From the NCBI RefSeq assembly GCF_023091745.1, contig NC_068924.1:70768832-70832831 (forward strand): a DNA stretch of 64,000 bases, given 5' to 3'. Positions 10,401 through 22,863 of the stretch are shown piece by piece (the first letter of the stretch is position 1; every line of letters starts with the position of its first letter). This DNA is from Budorcas taxicolor (Eukaryota > Chordata > Mammalia > Artiodactyla > Bovidae). The translations under genes and the position numbers were made by a program. A model generated the notes under the pieces. The model ran no database searches, was not told where the DNA came from, and worked only from the letters and a program-made list of their open reading frames with translations.

Positions 10401-10964
10401 TCTAATTTTATGGTGGACTTAATGACATTTCTGTAGATAGAATATTAAAGTGTATGCTTTGAATGAAGGAGCCAAGAAGAAAAATAAGTATATCTTAAGT
10501 GACTTTATATTGAAAACAAAATGATAGCATAGAATATGTCAAATTTATCTACTGGAAGATTTTTCATTCTCTCCTTAAAAAATACTTTCAGGTATAACTA
10601 AACTGAAACCAAACAGTAATCACACCTTTTTTAAAAAAATGAAAATAATGTCTTTGTGAATTTTTGAACCTGCAAGAGATTTCAAGTTACAGAAGTAAAA
10701 TAATGAATTTTTATGTTTGTTTGTCTCTTGATAGGTTTTGCTATTAACTGATGTAATTTTCAGAATTTTTCCAACCTGTGTCTTAGTCCCCAGATACACA
10801 TGCCCTTGCTTTACATGAAGTAGAGCCTGGTTAAAAGTAACTGGAGAAGTATGCTAAACTACCCATTTAAGGGACAATATTCAGTCAAAGAGAGAAGCAA
10901 CTCGTAACTGAAGGTGTCCTAGATTGAGACTCCTTCCTCCCTTTTCTTTCTCTTACCTAATACA
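10401..10964. other. Unique AT-rich sequence
   Basis: No recognised gene or repeat. Confidence 0.4.
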
Positions 10965-11452
10965 GGGGCACATATATACCATGGAGTATTATGCAGCCAT
11001 TAAAAAGAATGAAATAATGCCATTTCCAGCAACATGGATAGACCCGGAGATTATCCACTAAGTGAAGTAAGTCAGAAAAAGACACATATCATATATCACT
11101 TTACGTGGAGTTTTCAGAAAATTATACAAATGAATTTATTTACAAAACAGAAACAGACTCACAGACTTAAAGAATTAACTTATGGTTACCAGGTGGGAAG
11201 GGTGGGGTAGGGGACAGACTGAGAGTTTGGGGTTGACATGCCCACACTGCTATTTTTAAAACAGATAACCAACAAGGACCTATTCTGTAGCATAATCTGC
11301 TCAATATTCTATAATAACCTAATTGGGAAAAGAACATAAAAAAGAATAGATACATGCATATGTATAACTGAATCACTTTGCTGTACATCTGAAACTAACA
11401 CAACATTGTTAATCAACTATACGCCAATATAAAATAAAAATTTTTTAAGAAG
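10965..11452 (+). mobile_element. L1 LINE 3' end (artiodactyl type)
   Basis: End of L1 ORF2 plus 3' UTR: 'tatataccatggagtattat', 'gcagccattaaaaagaatga', 'aagtaagtcagaaaaagaca', then 'aactgaatcactttgctgta' and 'gaaactaacacaacattgtt' and an A-rich tail near 11430. About 490 bp, 5'-truncated; the reading frame is not usable. Confidence 0.9.
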
Positions 11453-12227
11453 ACAGGCATAATAATAATAGAGACAGTAAAGACAATAATACCCATCTAC
11501 TTCTGCTATCCAAATTTCCTTTCCTACCATTGTTGAAATATATGCAGTTTTTAAACTTAGAAAATATGATATTTGCTCAGATATCAGGATAATTTAGGTT
11601 GCTTCCAATTGTGTATTAGTAGAAATTCTAGAAATTTTTGTATTCTGCATTATCTCCAGTTCAGACCATGAAACTGCCCCTCAGAGTTCTCACCACCACA
11701 CCTTAGAGTCCGCCTTTGTATGCCTAGAATATGTTCAGCTTGGCGATTTATTTTAAAGCATTGTGGTCTACTGCCCTGACTTGTGTCTTCCCACCTACAG
11801 TGTTCACGCCTGAAGGGTGGGACTGTAACTTTCATTTCTCTTCTGTGCTCCATGGCACAGAGCACTGAGCAGCTCTGATGAACCGACAGTGGCAGAATCC
11901 CTGGCGCCAGGAGGCCGAGTCTGTGTGGTATGTGTGCATACAACATAAGGAGGGAAACCAGTCCACTCAATTTGCTATTCTTGCTGGAAAAAAATTTTAA
12001 ATGTTAAAAATTTTAAATATAAAATGTTAAAAAATTTAACGATTTTTGGTAAAGCTATGTTAGATGAAAGGCAAAATGACTCTCACAGTGTGACTCCTTT
12101 CCCGCTGGAAGAGTCACCAGTTGATTCAAAAATCCCATTCCTCTCCTCAGTTCTTACAAATGAGTGTTGCACAATCGAAGACTTTCTTTCTTTGATTAAT
12201 GTCAAGTCTCTTTACTAGTGAATATCT
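11453..12227. other. Unique sequence, no gene seen
   Basis: About 770 bp. A 106-codon minus-strand ORF (11650-11970) has no recognisable domain. AT-rich simple sequence at 11985-12035. Confidence 0.4.
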
Positions 12228-12242
12228 AAGGAAGGTATCAAG

Positions 12243-12438
12243 TGAAAGTGAAAGTCGTTCAGTCGACTTGAACTCTTTGCAGCCCTATGGACTATACAAT
12301 GCATGGATTTCTCCAGGCCAGAATATTGGAATGGGTTTCCATTCCTTTCTCCAGGGGATCTTCCCAACCCAGGGATCAAACCCCGGGTCTCCTGCATTGC
12401 AGGTGGATTCTTTACCAGCTGAGCCACCAGGGAAGTCC
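12243..12438 (-). mobile_element. Bov-tA SINE
   Basis: Antisense Bov-tA with tail 'tgaaagtgaaagtcg', body and head 'ctgagccaccagggaagtcc'. TSDs: 'aaggaaggtatcaag' at 12228-12242 and 'aagcaaggtatcaag' at 12439-12453 (14/15 identical), fixing the insertion exactly. The 159-codon plus ORF 12199-12678 runs through it and is an artefact. Confidence 0.95.
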
Positions 12439-12453
12439 AAGCAAGGTATCAAG

Positions 12454-12784
12454 AGCTATGAAAATAAACTCCATAAGCTAAAATTAATGTTTTACTTGAA
12501 CATACTAAAGAATTCAATTAAATATTTTATAAAAGTAAAGAAGGGAAAACAGTGTCCTCCAATTGGAAGTGCATTTACCATGGATACAGGCCTGTGTAGA
12601 CACAAGCACATTATTGGAATTTTGCTTCAAAGTGTGATTGACTGGTTGAGGTGGATCTTGCACCCTCCAATGCCCTAAGCAGGAAAAAGGTTAAAAGGAG
12701 TGCATGATGCTAAGATCCATCTATATTCTAGTTTAGATCACAGCCTTTGTAGAAATGCCCACCCAGCCATTATCTACTGAAATG
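12454..12784. other. Unique sequence, no gene seen
   Basis: No recognised repeat; it separates the SINE from an L1 remnant. Confidence 0.35.
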
Positions 12785-13400
12785 TCTATGAACCAGACAA
12801 TACTAGAGTCAGCGATGGCATAAAGAAATACCATCATATATTGCTGTTGAGAATGTAAAATGATGCCACCACTTTGGAAAACTTTTAGCAGTTTCTTGAA
12901 AAGTTAAACACACAGTTATCATGTGATACAAGAATTCCACTCCTAAGTATTTACCCAGGAGAAGTAAAAATATATGTCTATACAAAGACTGTTCACAAAT
13001 GTTCATACAGCATTCTTCACAATAACCCTAAAGTGTAAAGAATCCAAATGCCTATCAATTGGTGAATAAACAAGCAAAATATATATCCATTCAATGGAAA
13101 ATTATTTGTCAATAAAAAGCAACAGAAATACTGATACACACTAAAATATGATGAGCTTCAAATACATCATGCTCAGTGAAAAAAGCAAGATATAAAAATG
13201 CACATATATGATCCATGCATGTAAAACATCCAGAAACGGAAACTCTATAGAGACTGAAATAGTGGTCGTCTTAGGTCTGTGGGTAGAAAGGGAGAGTGGG
13301 CAAGATGTTTCTTTTTAGGTTGATAGAAATGTTCTACTTAGATTGCCATGAAGGTTACACAGCTCCATATATACCCTCCTGATATACTAAACCCACATCC
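12785..13400 (+). mobile_element. Old L1 (L1M-type) 3' region
   Basis: Degenerate end of L1 ORF2 and 3' UTR: 'ctgttgagaatgtaaaatga', 'ccactttggaaaacttttag', 'ttcacaaatgttcatacag', 'aatgcctatcaattggtgaa', 'aatactgatacacactaaaa' and 'ggttgatagaaatgttct'. No open frame remains. Closely similar to the 3' part of the larger L1 at 16840-19720. Confidence 0.85.
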
Positions 13401-14129
13401 AGATTTACCAAGAAATGAAAGGAGGGTGAGGTGATTCATTGTGATAGAAATGTGTTAGAAGATGGCTAACTTTAAATTTCTTCCAAAGAACTATTAACAC
13501 ATCATTAGATTTTTATAAGTTCAATTAGCACATGATTTCAGAGGGGCCACCGGTTGTACAGAGGCCACCTGTGCCAGTCAAGGAGTTATGTTAATTTGTG
13601 AAGACCTCAGAGACTTGTTTTCAATTAGTTTAATCCCTAACATGCTTTGATTTCCTGGGTGTGAGCCCAGCCCATGAGATGATTCAGCACTTTCCTGAAA
13701 AAGATTCCCAGAATTTCTACTTCTAAGACAAAGGAGGAGAGCAGAAAATGCAAGAACTGGAAGTCAGGAAATTAACTGACTCAGTCCTAAGACCTCATGG
13801 TAGACCAGAAGTTTTAGGAATAGCAACAGACGCAAGACCCAGTCTGGCTTAGTCAAGAATATGACCAACATGCTATGCCAGGACATATTTTATATTAGGG
13901 TCAATCATCTTTCCAAGGTATGTGTTTGAGGTCAGTTTCTTCTGAGTTCTGGGATGCTAAGAGGCTAATTCTCAAAGCCAGATAAAGTGAAGAAGAGCAG
14001 TTGTTCCCATCACAAGGCACCAACACGCCTAACCTTGCACATTTCTACTTTTGATTCTGAGCCCCAAAACCAGAGTTCACTCCCTCCTTCCCTTAACTAC
14101 TAATCAAGTCTGATTATTTAAAAATTACT
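13401..14129. other. Unique sequence, possible conserved block
   Basis: No recognised repeat or gene. The part 13480-13700 is AT/homeodomain-site rich ('ttcaattagcacatgattt', 'ttttcaattagtttaatcc') and could be a conserved non-coding element, which needs cross-species alignment. Confidence 0.35.
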
Positions 14130-14402
14130 GAACTTCCCAGGTGGTGCTGTGGATAGGAGTCTGCCTGCCAATGCAGGGGATACGGGTTTAATCCTTGGTC
14201 AGATCGATTCAGTCACGAGCCATGGAGTAAACTAAGCCACTGTGCCTCAACTACTGAGCCCAAGCTCCAGGGCCTGCGCTCTGCAACAAGAGGAACCACT
14301 GCAATGAGAAGCCCCGCACTCCACGGTGAATAGTAGCTCCCCACCCGCTGCCACCAGAGAAAGTCCAGGCAAAGCAGCAAAGACCTGGTGCAGCCCGAAA
14401 TA
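14130..14402 (+). mobile_element. CHR-2-type SINE
   Basis: Cetartiodactyl tRNA-derived SINE: head 'aacttcccaggtggtgctgt', tRNA-like 'ctgcctgccaatgcagggga', then 'cctcaactactgagcccaag', 'gcgctctgcaacaagagg', 'gcaatgagaagcccc' and 'cagcaaagacctggtgcagc'. Older than Bov-tA and shared with cetaceans and other artiodactyls. Confidence 0.85.
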
Positions 14403-15834
14403 CATGAACTGATATCAGTTATTGAAAAAAATTTCAAGCACACGCAAAAGTAGAATACTCCTGTAATAATTATCAATGTACCTAACTTCTGGGTTTAACA
14501 ATTATCATCATCTGATTTCAAAATATGTCTTACCAGCTCTTACTAACAGACCCACTTATGATAGTAGACAATTGGAAACAGCCTAATAGTACAATAATGG
14601 AGTGTGCGATGTTAAAAACCCGCAGGGCTGCATCCACATAACAGAATATAGTGTGGCCGCTGGAAACGACAACTCAGCAAACAAGATGCCTTACGGACAA
14701 GCCCATGAGAAAATTACAGATGAATACGCCAAGGACAGCACAGCAGCTCTTGAACAATGCTGCCAAATTACGCTCTGGGGAAATATTGTTACTCACGTCA
14801 GAAATACATGAGGCTCCATTTCCGTGAATACCCACTAGAACTAAATAGTATTAATTTTTAATGAATGTGAGTTTGCCACATTTCATTTTAAAGTATTATT
14901 TGAACGTTGGGCACCCCCTTCGGTGGAAGTCCTACCATCAGACACGGGTCTTCTATTCCGAGAGGTCACCCCCTGCTCCCTGACCTACCCCCACATTTTG
15001 TAATTTCTCAGACCCAGGTCGGGCTGTGATATTGGGCATCCTGCAGCTTCTGGCTTCAGGTCCAGAGTAACTTCCACTATACCCGGTGAGCTTCTCTATA
15101 ATCATTCTTAACCTCATTTAATTTTTAAACAGCAAAGCATTACCATGCCACAGTTTTTTAATACCAACTTCCAACTGATATTAGGAGCACATTTTGCTGC
15201 ATAATGTTGGATCACTTTTTATATTGGAAGAGAGGGGGCAAGTCACTGCAAATACAAACACAGCAGCCGACATCAGACTCATAATATGTGCCAGAGGATA
15301 TTAATATCTGGTGTGGTTTTAGAACCTGTGATAATAAATAGTAAATAAATAGTTCTTTATAGTGAAGCGACTGAATGATGGTTTGACAGATCCTAAACTT
15401 GAGTGTGTGGACATCTGAACATTACTTATCAGGCTCTGTCCACACCAGAACAAATCATATAAGATTGTGAATTGCATTTTCTACCCCTCTCCCTCCTTCA
15501 CCAGTTATGAGAGCTAAGAACTGGTTTTTTTCTCCCCTCACCATGACATGTGGTGGACCTAATGGGGAGTATAAATAAATTTCACCAGAGGATAAGAGTG
15601 CCATTTAAAAAATAAGACTTGTTTCCATGTAAGATATCATTTAAAAAGAGACTGTAGTTACCATCTTCTCTCTGATTAGTGAGTTCAAGATGAAATGTGG
15701 TTTGGTTTGAGAAGAAAAATCAACACAACCTTACCAGCTCTACACCATGGAATTAATTTATTAAACTAATCTAGGTATCAGCTATTTTTCATATACTACT
15801 TCCCAGATACAAAGGAATCAGATCTCTAACAGCA
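14403..15834. other. Mostly unique sequence; weak L1-like trace
   Basis: The part 14560-14700 contains 'agtagacaattggaaacagc' followed by 'ctaatagtacaataatgg', which resembles an ancient L1 3' region. The rest is unassigned. The 69-codon ORF at 14602-14811 lies in this trace and is not a convincing gene. Confidence 0.4.
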
Positions 15835-16010
15835 TAATAGGAAGAACACTACCTCTGGAGTCAGCAAGGTTCAGATTCTGACTGAACCTTTGATTCCAAG
15901 CAAAGTGCATGCTAGGCTTCAGTTTCCCCATCTATAAAATGGGGATAACGATATCTCAACTCATAAGAAACCTCATCATGTTGTCGAGAATTAAATGTGG
16001 TTAGTATTAA
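15835..16010 (+). repeat. MIR SINE
   Basis: 'aagaacactacctctggagt', 'cttcagtttccccatctata' and 'aaatggggataacgatatc' followed by 'gagaattaaatg': clear MIR order, with a degraded core. Confidence 0.8.
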
Positions 16011-16839
16011 TTAAAACATGTGACCCTTACCTATAGTTAGGGTTAGAATAGGTAACTATAGGTGAGGTATTCAGGACGCCAGGATTTGTTAGGAAAGTTA
16101 GCATAGCAATTTTATTTTATGGATAGGAAAGCCTGAATATAGGACAGGAGTGATTTATTGCACCAGATTTTTACTAAGATTTTCAGTGTGGCTAATGCTT
16201 GATTCTGTAACATAAAAGGGAACTGCTGAGCCCACAGCTGTTAACACCAAGGAGACACAGTGAAGGGAAAAAGAGACCCCAAAACAAACCCACCCTCTAC
16301 TCTCAGCTCTATTTCCTCTTTACAATGTTTCAGCATCCTTCTTCCATTCCTTCCCATGATCTTGTGTCCCTGGATCAAATAAGTACTAACGTTTATAAAT
16401 TTAAAGTCCAATGGAAGTAGGAATCATTTAAAATACTCACCCACTAATTTTCACTTTATTCTTGTTTTTGAAAGTTTTCTTGGATTCAGTTGTTCATTCC
16501 CTTATCAATTTCTGGATCTTGGAACCAATTCTGTTCACTTACTTCACACCACTAAGAGCCTGAGAGAAGAATGTAATAAAATCATAAACATACTCTATTG
16601 ATAATGGAGCCAAAACCACCAAACAGGAAAAAAGAAGTTATTATTTTCATCAAATTGAATGAAAACACCAAGGATGTATTTTGCTAGCACATTACATGTG
16701 AGTGTGTGTGCGCATCTATCTTTCTTCCTGGAGAAAAAGATGAGAAAAATATTGAAAGATGACCTGTTTCCTCCCTATATTTTTTGGTGATAACTTTAAG
16801 CAGTTCTCAATAAAATATAAGTAAGCTAAGTACAGGAAC
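16011..16839. other. Unique sequence, no gene seen
   Basis: About 830 bp without recognised repeats; includes a weak direct repeat of 'ggttag...ataggtaactatagg' type near 16030-16065. Confidence 0.35.
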
Positions 16840-17026
16840 ACATAAAAATGATTGCTAAGTGACCAAGTGGGACTTATATCAGAATGCAAGGTTGTTTTAA
16901 CATTTAAAAAAAAATCAACTACCAGAATATTGTATTAGAATATGCGGCAAAATGCACAGACATCTCAATAAATGTAAAAGAAAAAGCATTTGCAAAATTC
17001 CACACCTATTCATCAATTCTTAATGA

Positions 17027-17395
17027 ATTGATGCTTTTAAACTGTGGTGTTGGAGAAGACTCTTGAGAGTCACTTAGACTGCAAGGAGATCAAACCAGTC
17101 AATCCTAAAGGAAACCAACCCTGAATACTCACTGGAAGGACTGATGCTGAAACTCCAATACTTTGGCCACCTGATATGAAGAGCTGACTCGTTGGAAAAG
17201 ACCCTAAACTTCTGGGAAAGACTGAAGGCAGGAGGAGAAGGGGATGACAGAGGATGAGATGGTTGGACAGTATCCGTGAATTAATGGACATGAGCTTGAG
17301 CAGACTCTGGGAGATGGTGAAGGACAGGGAAGCCTGGTGTGCTGCACTCCATGGGGTTGCAGAGTCGGACACGACTTAGTGATCGAACACCACAA
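17027..17395 (+). mobile_element. BovB LINE 3' end inside L1
   Basis: Sense BovB 3' ~370 bp: 'attgatgcttttaaactgtg', 'ttggagaagactcttgagag', 'actggaaggactgatgctga', 'ggacagggaagcctggtgtg' and 'cgacttagtgatcgaacac'. L1 ORF2 sequence flanks both sides. No clear TSD. The minus ORFs at 17070-17395 are antisense artefacts. Confidence 0.92.
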
Positions 17396-17487
17396 ATCTA
17401 GAAAGAGAGAACACGCCTACAACTGAATAAAGAGCACCTATGGAAAAGCCACAATTAGCGTCACATTTGGTGATGAAATGTTTGATA

Positions 17488-17680
17488 GTTGTTGTTCACT
17501 CAGTCACTCAGTTCTTCAGTGCTCAGCTTTCTTTATGGCCCAACTCTCATATTCACACATGACTACTAGAAAAACCGTAGCTTTGACTATACGGACCTCT
17601 GTTAGCAAAGTATTGTCTTTGCTTTTTAATATGCTGTCTCGGTTTGTCATAGTTTTTCTTCCAAGGAGCAAGCATCTTTT
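17488..17680 (-). mobile_element. BovB LINE with internal deletion, inside L1
   Basis: Antisense BovB: the 3' tail ('gttgttgttcactcagtcac') is joined directly to ORF2 C-terminal sequence ('cagctttctttatggcccaa' ... 'ttccaaggagcaagcatc'), so several hundred bases of BovB are missing internally. TSDs 'aatgtttgata' (17477-17487) and 'aatgttggata' (17681-17691) show a separate insertion from the sense copy 90 bp upstream. Confidence 0.88.
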
Positions 17681-19720
17681 AATGTTGGATAATTTCTCCC
17701 TAAGATCAAGACCACGACAAAGGTATCTGTTCTTATTCTAGTCAACATAGTGCTAGACGTTCTGGTTAGGTCAATCCAGGAAAGAAAATGAAATAAAAGA
17801 CATCCACACTGGAAAAGAAGAAGTAATCCTACTAGCAAACAACATGATTCTGCATATAGAGAATCCTAAGAAATCTACCAAAAATCTATTAGAACTAATT
17901 TGAAAATGCTGCAAGGTGGCTGGGAACAAGATCAATACATAAAATCAATTGTATATCTATATACTATCAATGAAAAATCTCAAAATGAAACTAAAGAAAC
18001 AATTTCATTTACAACAGGATCAAAAAGAATTAAAAGGTTAAAAATAAACAAAAAGAAGTACAAAATTCATATTGTGAAAACTCCAAAACACTGCTAAAAG
18101 AAATTAAAGATCTAAGTAAATATGAAGATGCCTACATTCCGAAATCCAAAGACTTAATGTCAAGATAGCAATATTCATATCAATTTACTGATTCAATTCT
18201 ATCTACCAAAACTTAGCTGACATTTCTCAGAAACTGACAAACTGATATTTAAGTCTATAGAAATACAAAAGACCTAGAGTACTCAAAACAATTTGGAAAA
18301 AAAAATATTGGGTCTTATAATTCCCAATGTCAAAACATATTGGAAGTGTATGGCAATCAAGGCAATGTGATACTAGCCTAAGTGTGCACATTTAGGTCAG
18401 TGGAATAGAACTGAGAGTCTAGAATTAGACAACTGCAATGATCATCAATTGATTTTTGACCAAAGTACCAAGACAGTTCAATGGTTGAAAAAATGAGTCT
18501 TTTCAAGAAATGGTGCCGGTACAACTATATAACCATATGAAAATGAAAAAAGCTAGACTTCAATTTTCACAAAAATTAACTCAAAACAGATGAGAACACT
18601 ACCAGTAAAAGCTAAAACTACAAAACTCTCAAAAGGAAATAAATATAGGAGTAAATTTTCGTGACCTTGGTCTTCATAGAGATGACACTAAAACTATGAA
18701 CGTGAAAGAAAAGTAAGTACTGTAGATTGGACTCTATCAAAATAAGAACCTCTGTACTTTAAAGGATGCCTCTAATAAATGCATAAAAGTAAGAATATAA
18801 AGTAAGATAATACAGAGAATGTGATAAAATATTTGCAAATCATACATCTGCTAAGCAACTGTATCTAGAATATATAAGGAACTCTGATAATTCAGCAATA
18901 AAGACAAACAACCTAATTTTAAAATGCATGTAATATCTAAATGAACATTTCTGAAAAGAAGACAATAAATTGTCAATAAACACATGAAAAGATGCCCAGC
19001 ATCATGAGCTACTGAGGAAATGTAAATAAAAAGACATATCCGTTCAAACCCATGAGGATGGCTATAATCAAAAAGAAAAATAGTAGCAAGTGCTAATGAG
19101 GCTGCAGAGAAATTTGAACATTCATACACTGGTACTGTGAAATGGTACAGCCACTGGAAAAGCCTAGTGGTTCCTCAAAAGATTAAACATAAGAGCTGCC
19201 ACATGATCCAGCAACTCAATTCCTAAGTATTAACCTAAATGAAAATACATGTCCACACTAAAACTTGTACACAGATGTCCACAGCAGAATTATTCACCAT
19301 AGCCAAAAATGAGAAACAAATCAATGTTGTTAAACTAAGGAATGGGTAAATAAAACATGGTATATCCACACAAAAATGTATTACTTAGCAATAAAAAATG
19401 AAGCATTTGTACATGTTACAACTTGGATAAACCTTGAAAACAGTTTCCAAAAAGAATGAAGGCAGTCATCATATAGTGTATGATTCCATTTATATTATAT
19501 GAAATGTCCAAAGTAGGCAAATCTATAAATAAGTGATTGCCTAGGTTTTGGGAAAGGGAGGAAAAGAGAAGTGACATTAATGGGTAAGAGGTTTCCTTTT
19601 AAGGTGATGAAAATATTTTTAAATTGACAGTAGTGGTGCCTGCTTAATTCTGTGAATATCCTAAAAGTCATTGAACTGTATGCTGTGTGAATATCTGAAT
19701 AAAGCTGTGGGGAAAAATAA

Positions 19721-19930
19721 AGAATTCAAGCATGAGGGACTCATGACAAACCTCCAAGACAAGACAATGGACCATTTTCTCTCTTACATTATTTTACATT
19801 TGTTTCAGAAATCTGAAGACACGGTGGTATTTCTCAGTGGGGAAATATTTTCCTTCCAGGAATTGTTCACCTAATAGAGAAACAATACCCTTAACTGTCT
19901 TATTCTGCCAATAAGGATGAGGCTTAAGAA
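19721..19930. other. Unique sequence
   Basis: Short gap between the L1 3' end and a SINE; nothing recognised. Confidence 0.3.
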
Positions 19931-20134
19931 TTGCTGTTATTTAGTCGCTTCCTCTTGTCCAACTCTTTTTTTGACCCATGGACTATAGTCCCCCAGGCTC
20001 CTCCATCCATAGCATTTCACAGGTGAGAATACTGAAGTGGGTTTCCTTTTCCTTCTCCAGGGGATATCCCTCATCCGAATGCTTTCTTTGCATTGCAGAG
20101 GAATTCTTTACTGCTGAGCCACCAGGGAAGCCCA
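19931..20134 (-). mobile_element. Bov-tA SINE, diverged
   Basis: Antisense Bov-tA: 'ttagtcgcttcctcttgtcc', 'gactatagtcccccaggctc', 'cttctccaggggatatccc' and head 'ctgagccaccagggaagccc'. Several deletions indicate an older copy. Candidate imperfect TSDs begin 'gaggct' on both sides. Confidence 0.9.
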
Positions 20135-20261
20135 GAGGCTAAATACATTGAATCAAACACTTTACAATAGAAAATGGAGGTAGAAGCATTAATACAGAAC
20201 AGCTATTTTATTTCTACAGAAGCTTTTTCTTTTTTTTTCCCTGCTGTTGCTATGTGTACTG

Positions 20262-20474
20262 TGCTATGCTTAGTCACTCAGTCATCCCGACTTTTTGTGA
20301 CTCCATGGACTGTGGCTAGCCCACCAGGCTCCTCTGTCCATGGGATTCTCCAGGCAAGGATACTGGAGGGGTGGCCACACCCTCCTCCAGGAGATCTTCC
20401 CAACCCAGGGATCGAGCCCAGGTCTCCCACATTGCAGGTGGATTCTTGACTGTCCGAGACACCAGGGAAACCCA
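20262..20474 (-). mobile_element. Bov-tA SINE
   Basis: Antisense Bov-tA of the 'gtgctatgcttagtcactca' 3' variant, with body and head 'gagacaccagggaaaccca'. All overlapping ORFs (20174-20561) derive from the SINE. Confidence 0.92.
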
Positions 20475-21139
20475 TGTATCACAGTAAACACATCACGATA
20501 TGGGAGTTTCACTTATTTTCTAACCGGGAAAAGACATCCAAGAGGGGAAAATCTGACATGAATATGTTGATGAGTGGATAAGAGAGGCTTGTTGTGAATT
20601 CCTCAGCACCACTTAACGTCCTTGATGGCCAATCTGATAAGGACCAGTGTCCAGGCATCGCAAGGGCAGCAACATCCCTCTATCCATTCCGACACATCAC
20701 TGTGCCTAAGAGCAAGGTAACTGCCACCCTCTAATGCCCCTTGAGGATGCCTTCCTGCAGTGCTCCAAGGACAATTTAAGACTAAAGAGTATCCTAAGAG
20801 AGGGGCTATGGGACAAGGTACGGTCAAAGGGGAAAACTTCAACACCCACATTTGAAAGGGCTGCAGTCAACAATCCAGTCCACTAAGCCGATTCTCTGTC
20901 ACACACACACACACACACAGAGTGTCACATACATCAGGTGCTCATGGTACACACTTTTTAATATGATTGCTTATAAGAAATCCTTTGAAAAGGGATTCAA
21001 TTTTACTGAAAATATTTATTATGATTTACAGTTGAGTCTGGTACTTCAGGTAGGATTTAGAGTAAACAAAATATTTTATGGGGAAATCATACCATTTATT
21101 AAAATGAGTGTATTATATCAAAAGCACTATTAGTCTACA
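20475..21139. other. Unique sequence with a CA repeat
   Basis: No gene recognised; ORFs at 20603-20851 (-) and 20852-21133 (+) lack domains. A (CA)10 microsatellite lies at 20900-20919. Confidence 0.4.
20900..20919. repeat. (CA)10 microsatellite
   Basis: Perfect dinucleotide run of 20 bases, potentially polymorphic. Confidence 0.95.
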
Positions 21140-21245
21140 TCATGGGAGGTAAATGCTGCTTCCATTTTGTAAGTAACCTGAGTCTCTTAAATAATAAATA
21201 TCTAACTTAGACTCACACTGTTAGTAATGGCAGAGAAAAACCTCA
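21140..21245 (-). repeat. MIR fragment, antisense
   Basis: 'ccattttgtaagtaacctga', 'gtctcttaaa' and 'cacactgttagtaatggcag' match the reverse complement of the MIR 3' half and core. Confidence 0.5.
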
Positions 21246-22459
21246 CATCTTCACCTTCACTTGTGATATTATTCTTAGTTAATACATTGCCTCTGAACAG
21301 TGAATAACAGTAGAAGCACCATTAACAAAAAGTGTGTAGTGATGCCTTTGTAGGTAGCAAGGTAATATTGTTCACAGTAGATGCAAAATAAGTATTTTTA
21401 ATTATTTTATTTTTTACTGAGATAACTACATTGACTGAAGGAAAACTTTAGAAAACTTCTGATCAGCCTGCATGTTATAATCAGAAGCTTTTTGCAGCTC
21501 CACTAATGCCGTGGACTTCCCATCCCTTTGCTAAGAATCTGATCACATGCTTCAGCCTTGCTGTCTGATCCCAGCAATACCCCCATGGATAACCCAATTC
21601 CAGAGAACACTCAAGGTGAACACCTATCTCTAGTTTCACTAATAATGAAAGCCATACATCATAGCTGCAAATTGCCAGGGACCCTGGGGTAGGCTAAGAA
21701 GAGATATTTTTAATGGCCTTAGGTAATTACTAAGCACAGACATTATCCATACTAGGAAATGGAAGAAGCTGTGTCTCAGGTATAATCCAGACAGTAAGAT
21801 GGCTGACCCCCTTTCTATAGGCATCTTCCAGCAATTTAGAGAGTATCACAGGAAGACTTATAAGATCAAATCAGCTTTGTTGAAAAATCCCAAGTTGTGT
21901 AACTGAATGAAGCTGAATAAGTAGAATAAACTGAAGTTTAAGATTGCCCCAGAGGAAAATTGAACGACTACAGTTTTTGTTTTTTTTTTTCCCACTCCCT
22001 AATTCATTTAATAAACATAATTACCAAGACGGTAGTTTTATGCTATGAGTACTAAAAGGAACCGCTTTAAGGAGACATAAGGGAAATCTAAAGACCTTAA
22101 GTGAGATTCAAAAGCATCCTATACAGAATTACACATATAGGCCATACCTTTAAATAAAAATATATGAATAGTTTTTTTTTTTTTTAAGCCACAATATCAG
22201 TCAAGTAGGCAGTGGACTTATCTTTAGCTGCCATTGCCTCCCCAGGTTGTGGCATGAATGCAGTATGAGCTCCGCAGTTCTCCTAGCTCATCAGTGAGCT
22301 CCCCTGGGCAAATTTCTCATTACTTTACCCAATATGGCTGGTGCTTCTTCAGACGCCATGTCCTGCTTCTGTCTGTGTTCAAGCCTTCAGTTCAGTTTGT
22401 CCACCTGGAGTTCTCTTAATGAATAGAGGCAAGCTCAGCTTAATTTCCAAATCATATCA
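21246..22459. other. Unique sequence, no gene seen
   Basis: About 1.2 kb; T-runs at 21978-21990 and 22171-22186. No recognised gene. The last part may already be the degraded start of the L2 that is clear from 22460. Confidence 0.4.
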
Positions 22460-22863
22460 GCTTTCTATTCATTCAGTGTCAAGGTCACCAATGACCTTCA
22501 TGTTTTTAAATCTAACGGACAGTTCCTGGTCCTAAAAACACATTTTTTTCACTTGACAATTAGGATCCCAAACTCCCTTGTTTTTCCCCCAACTTCTCTG
22601 TCTCCCAGAATTCTTCACTAATTCCTCCTTGCCAATCTTCATTCTAAATTTTGCAGTGTTTTAGGTCTCATTTATTGAGCTTCACATCTTTTCTATCTGC
22701 ATTCACTCCATTGCTGACCTTACCTAATCTTGTAGTTTCAAATGCCATTTCAATAATTCATCAATGTGCTTTTCCAGTCCTGATCTACTAATTTCTGAGC
22801 TCCAGACTCAATGAGGCTCTTATCTACTCAACATCTTTATTTGGATGGCATCTGATATTTAAT

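Larger units (their letters stand above)
16840..19720 (+). mobile_element. Old L1 (L1M-type), ORF2 to 3' end, twice interrupted
   Basis: A 5'-truncated L1 in three pieces: 16840-17026, 17396-17487 and 17688-19720. It runs in order from the mid-ORF2 text ('catctcaataaatgtaaaag', 'aagcatttgcaaaattcc'), through 'ggaaaagaagaagtaatcct', 'cacatgaaaagatgcccagc' and 'gagaaatttgaacattcata', to the 3' UTR with 'ccatttatattatatgaaat' and 'aatatctgaataaagctgtg'. BovB copies at 17027-17395 (+) and 17488-17680 (-) interrupt it. Every frame carries stops, so it is a dead copy. Confidence 0.9.

Noticed and set aside
12199..12678. 159-codon plus-strand ORF
   Set aside because: Runs through a Bov-tA with clear TSDs; the peptide part 'LQGIFPTQGSNPGSPALQ' is a standard SINE translation artefact.
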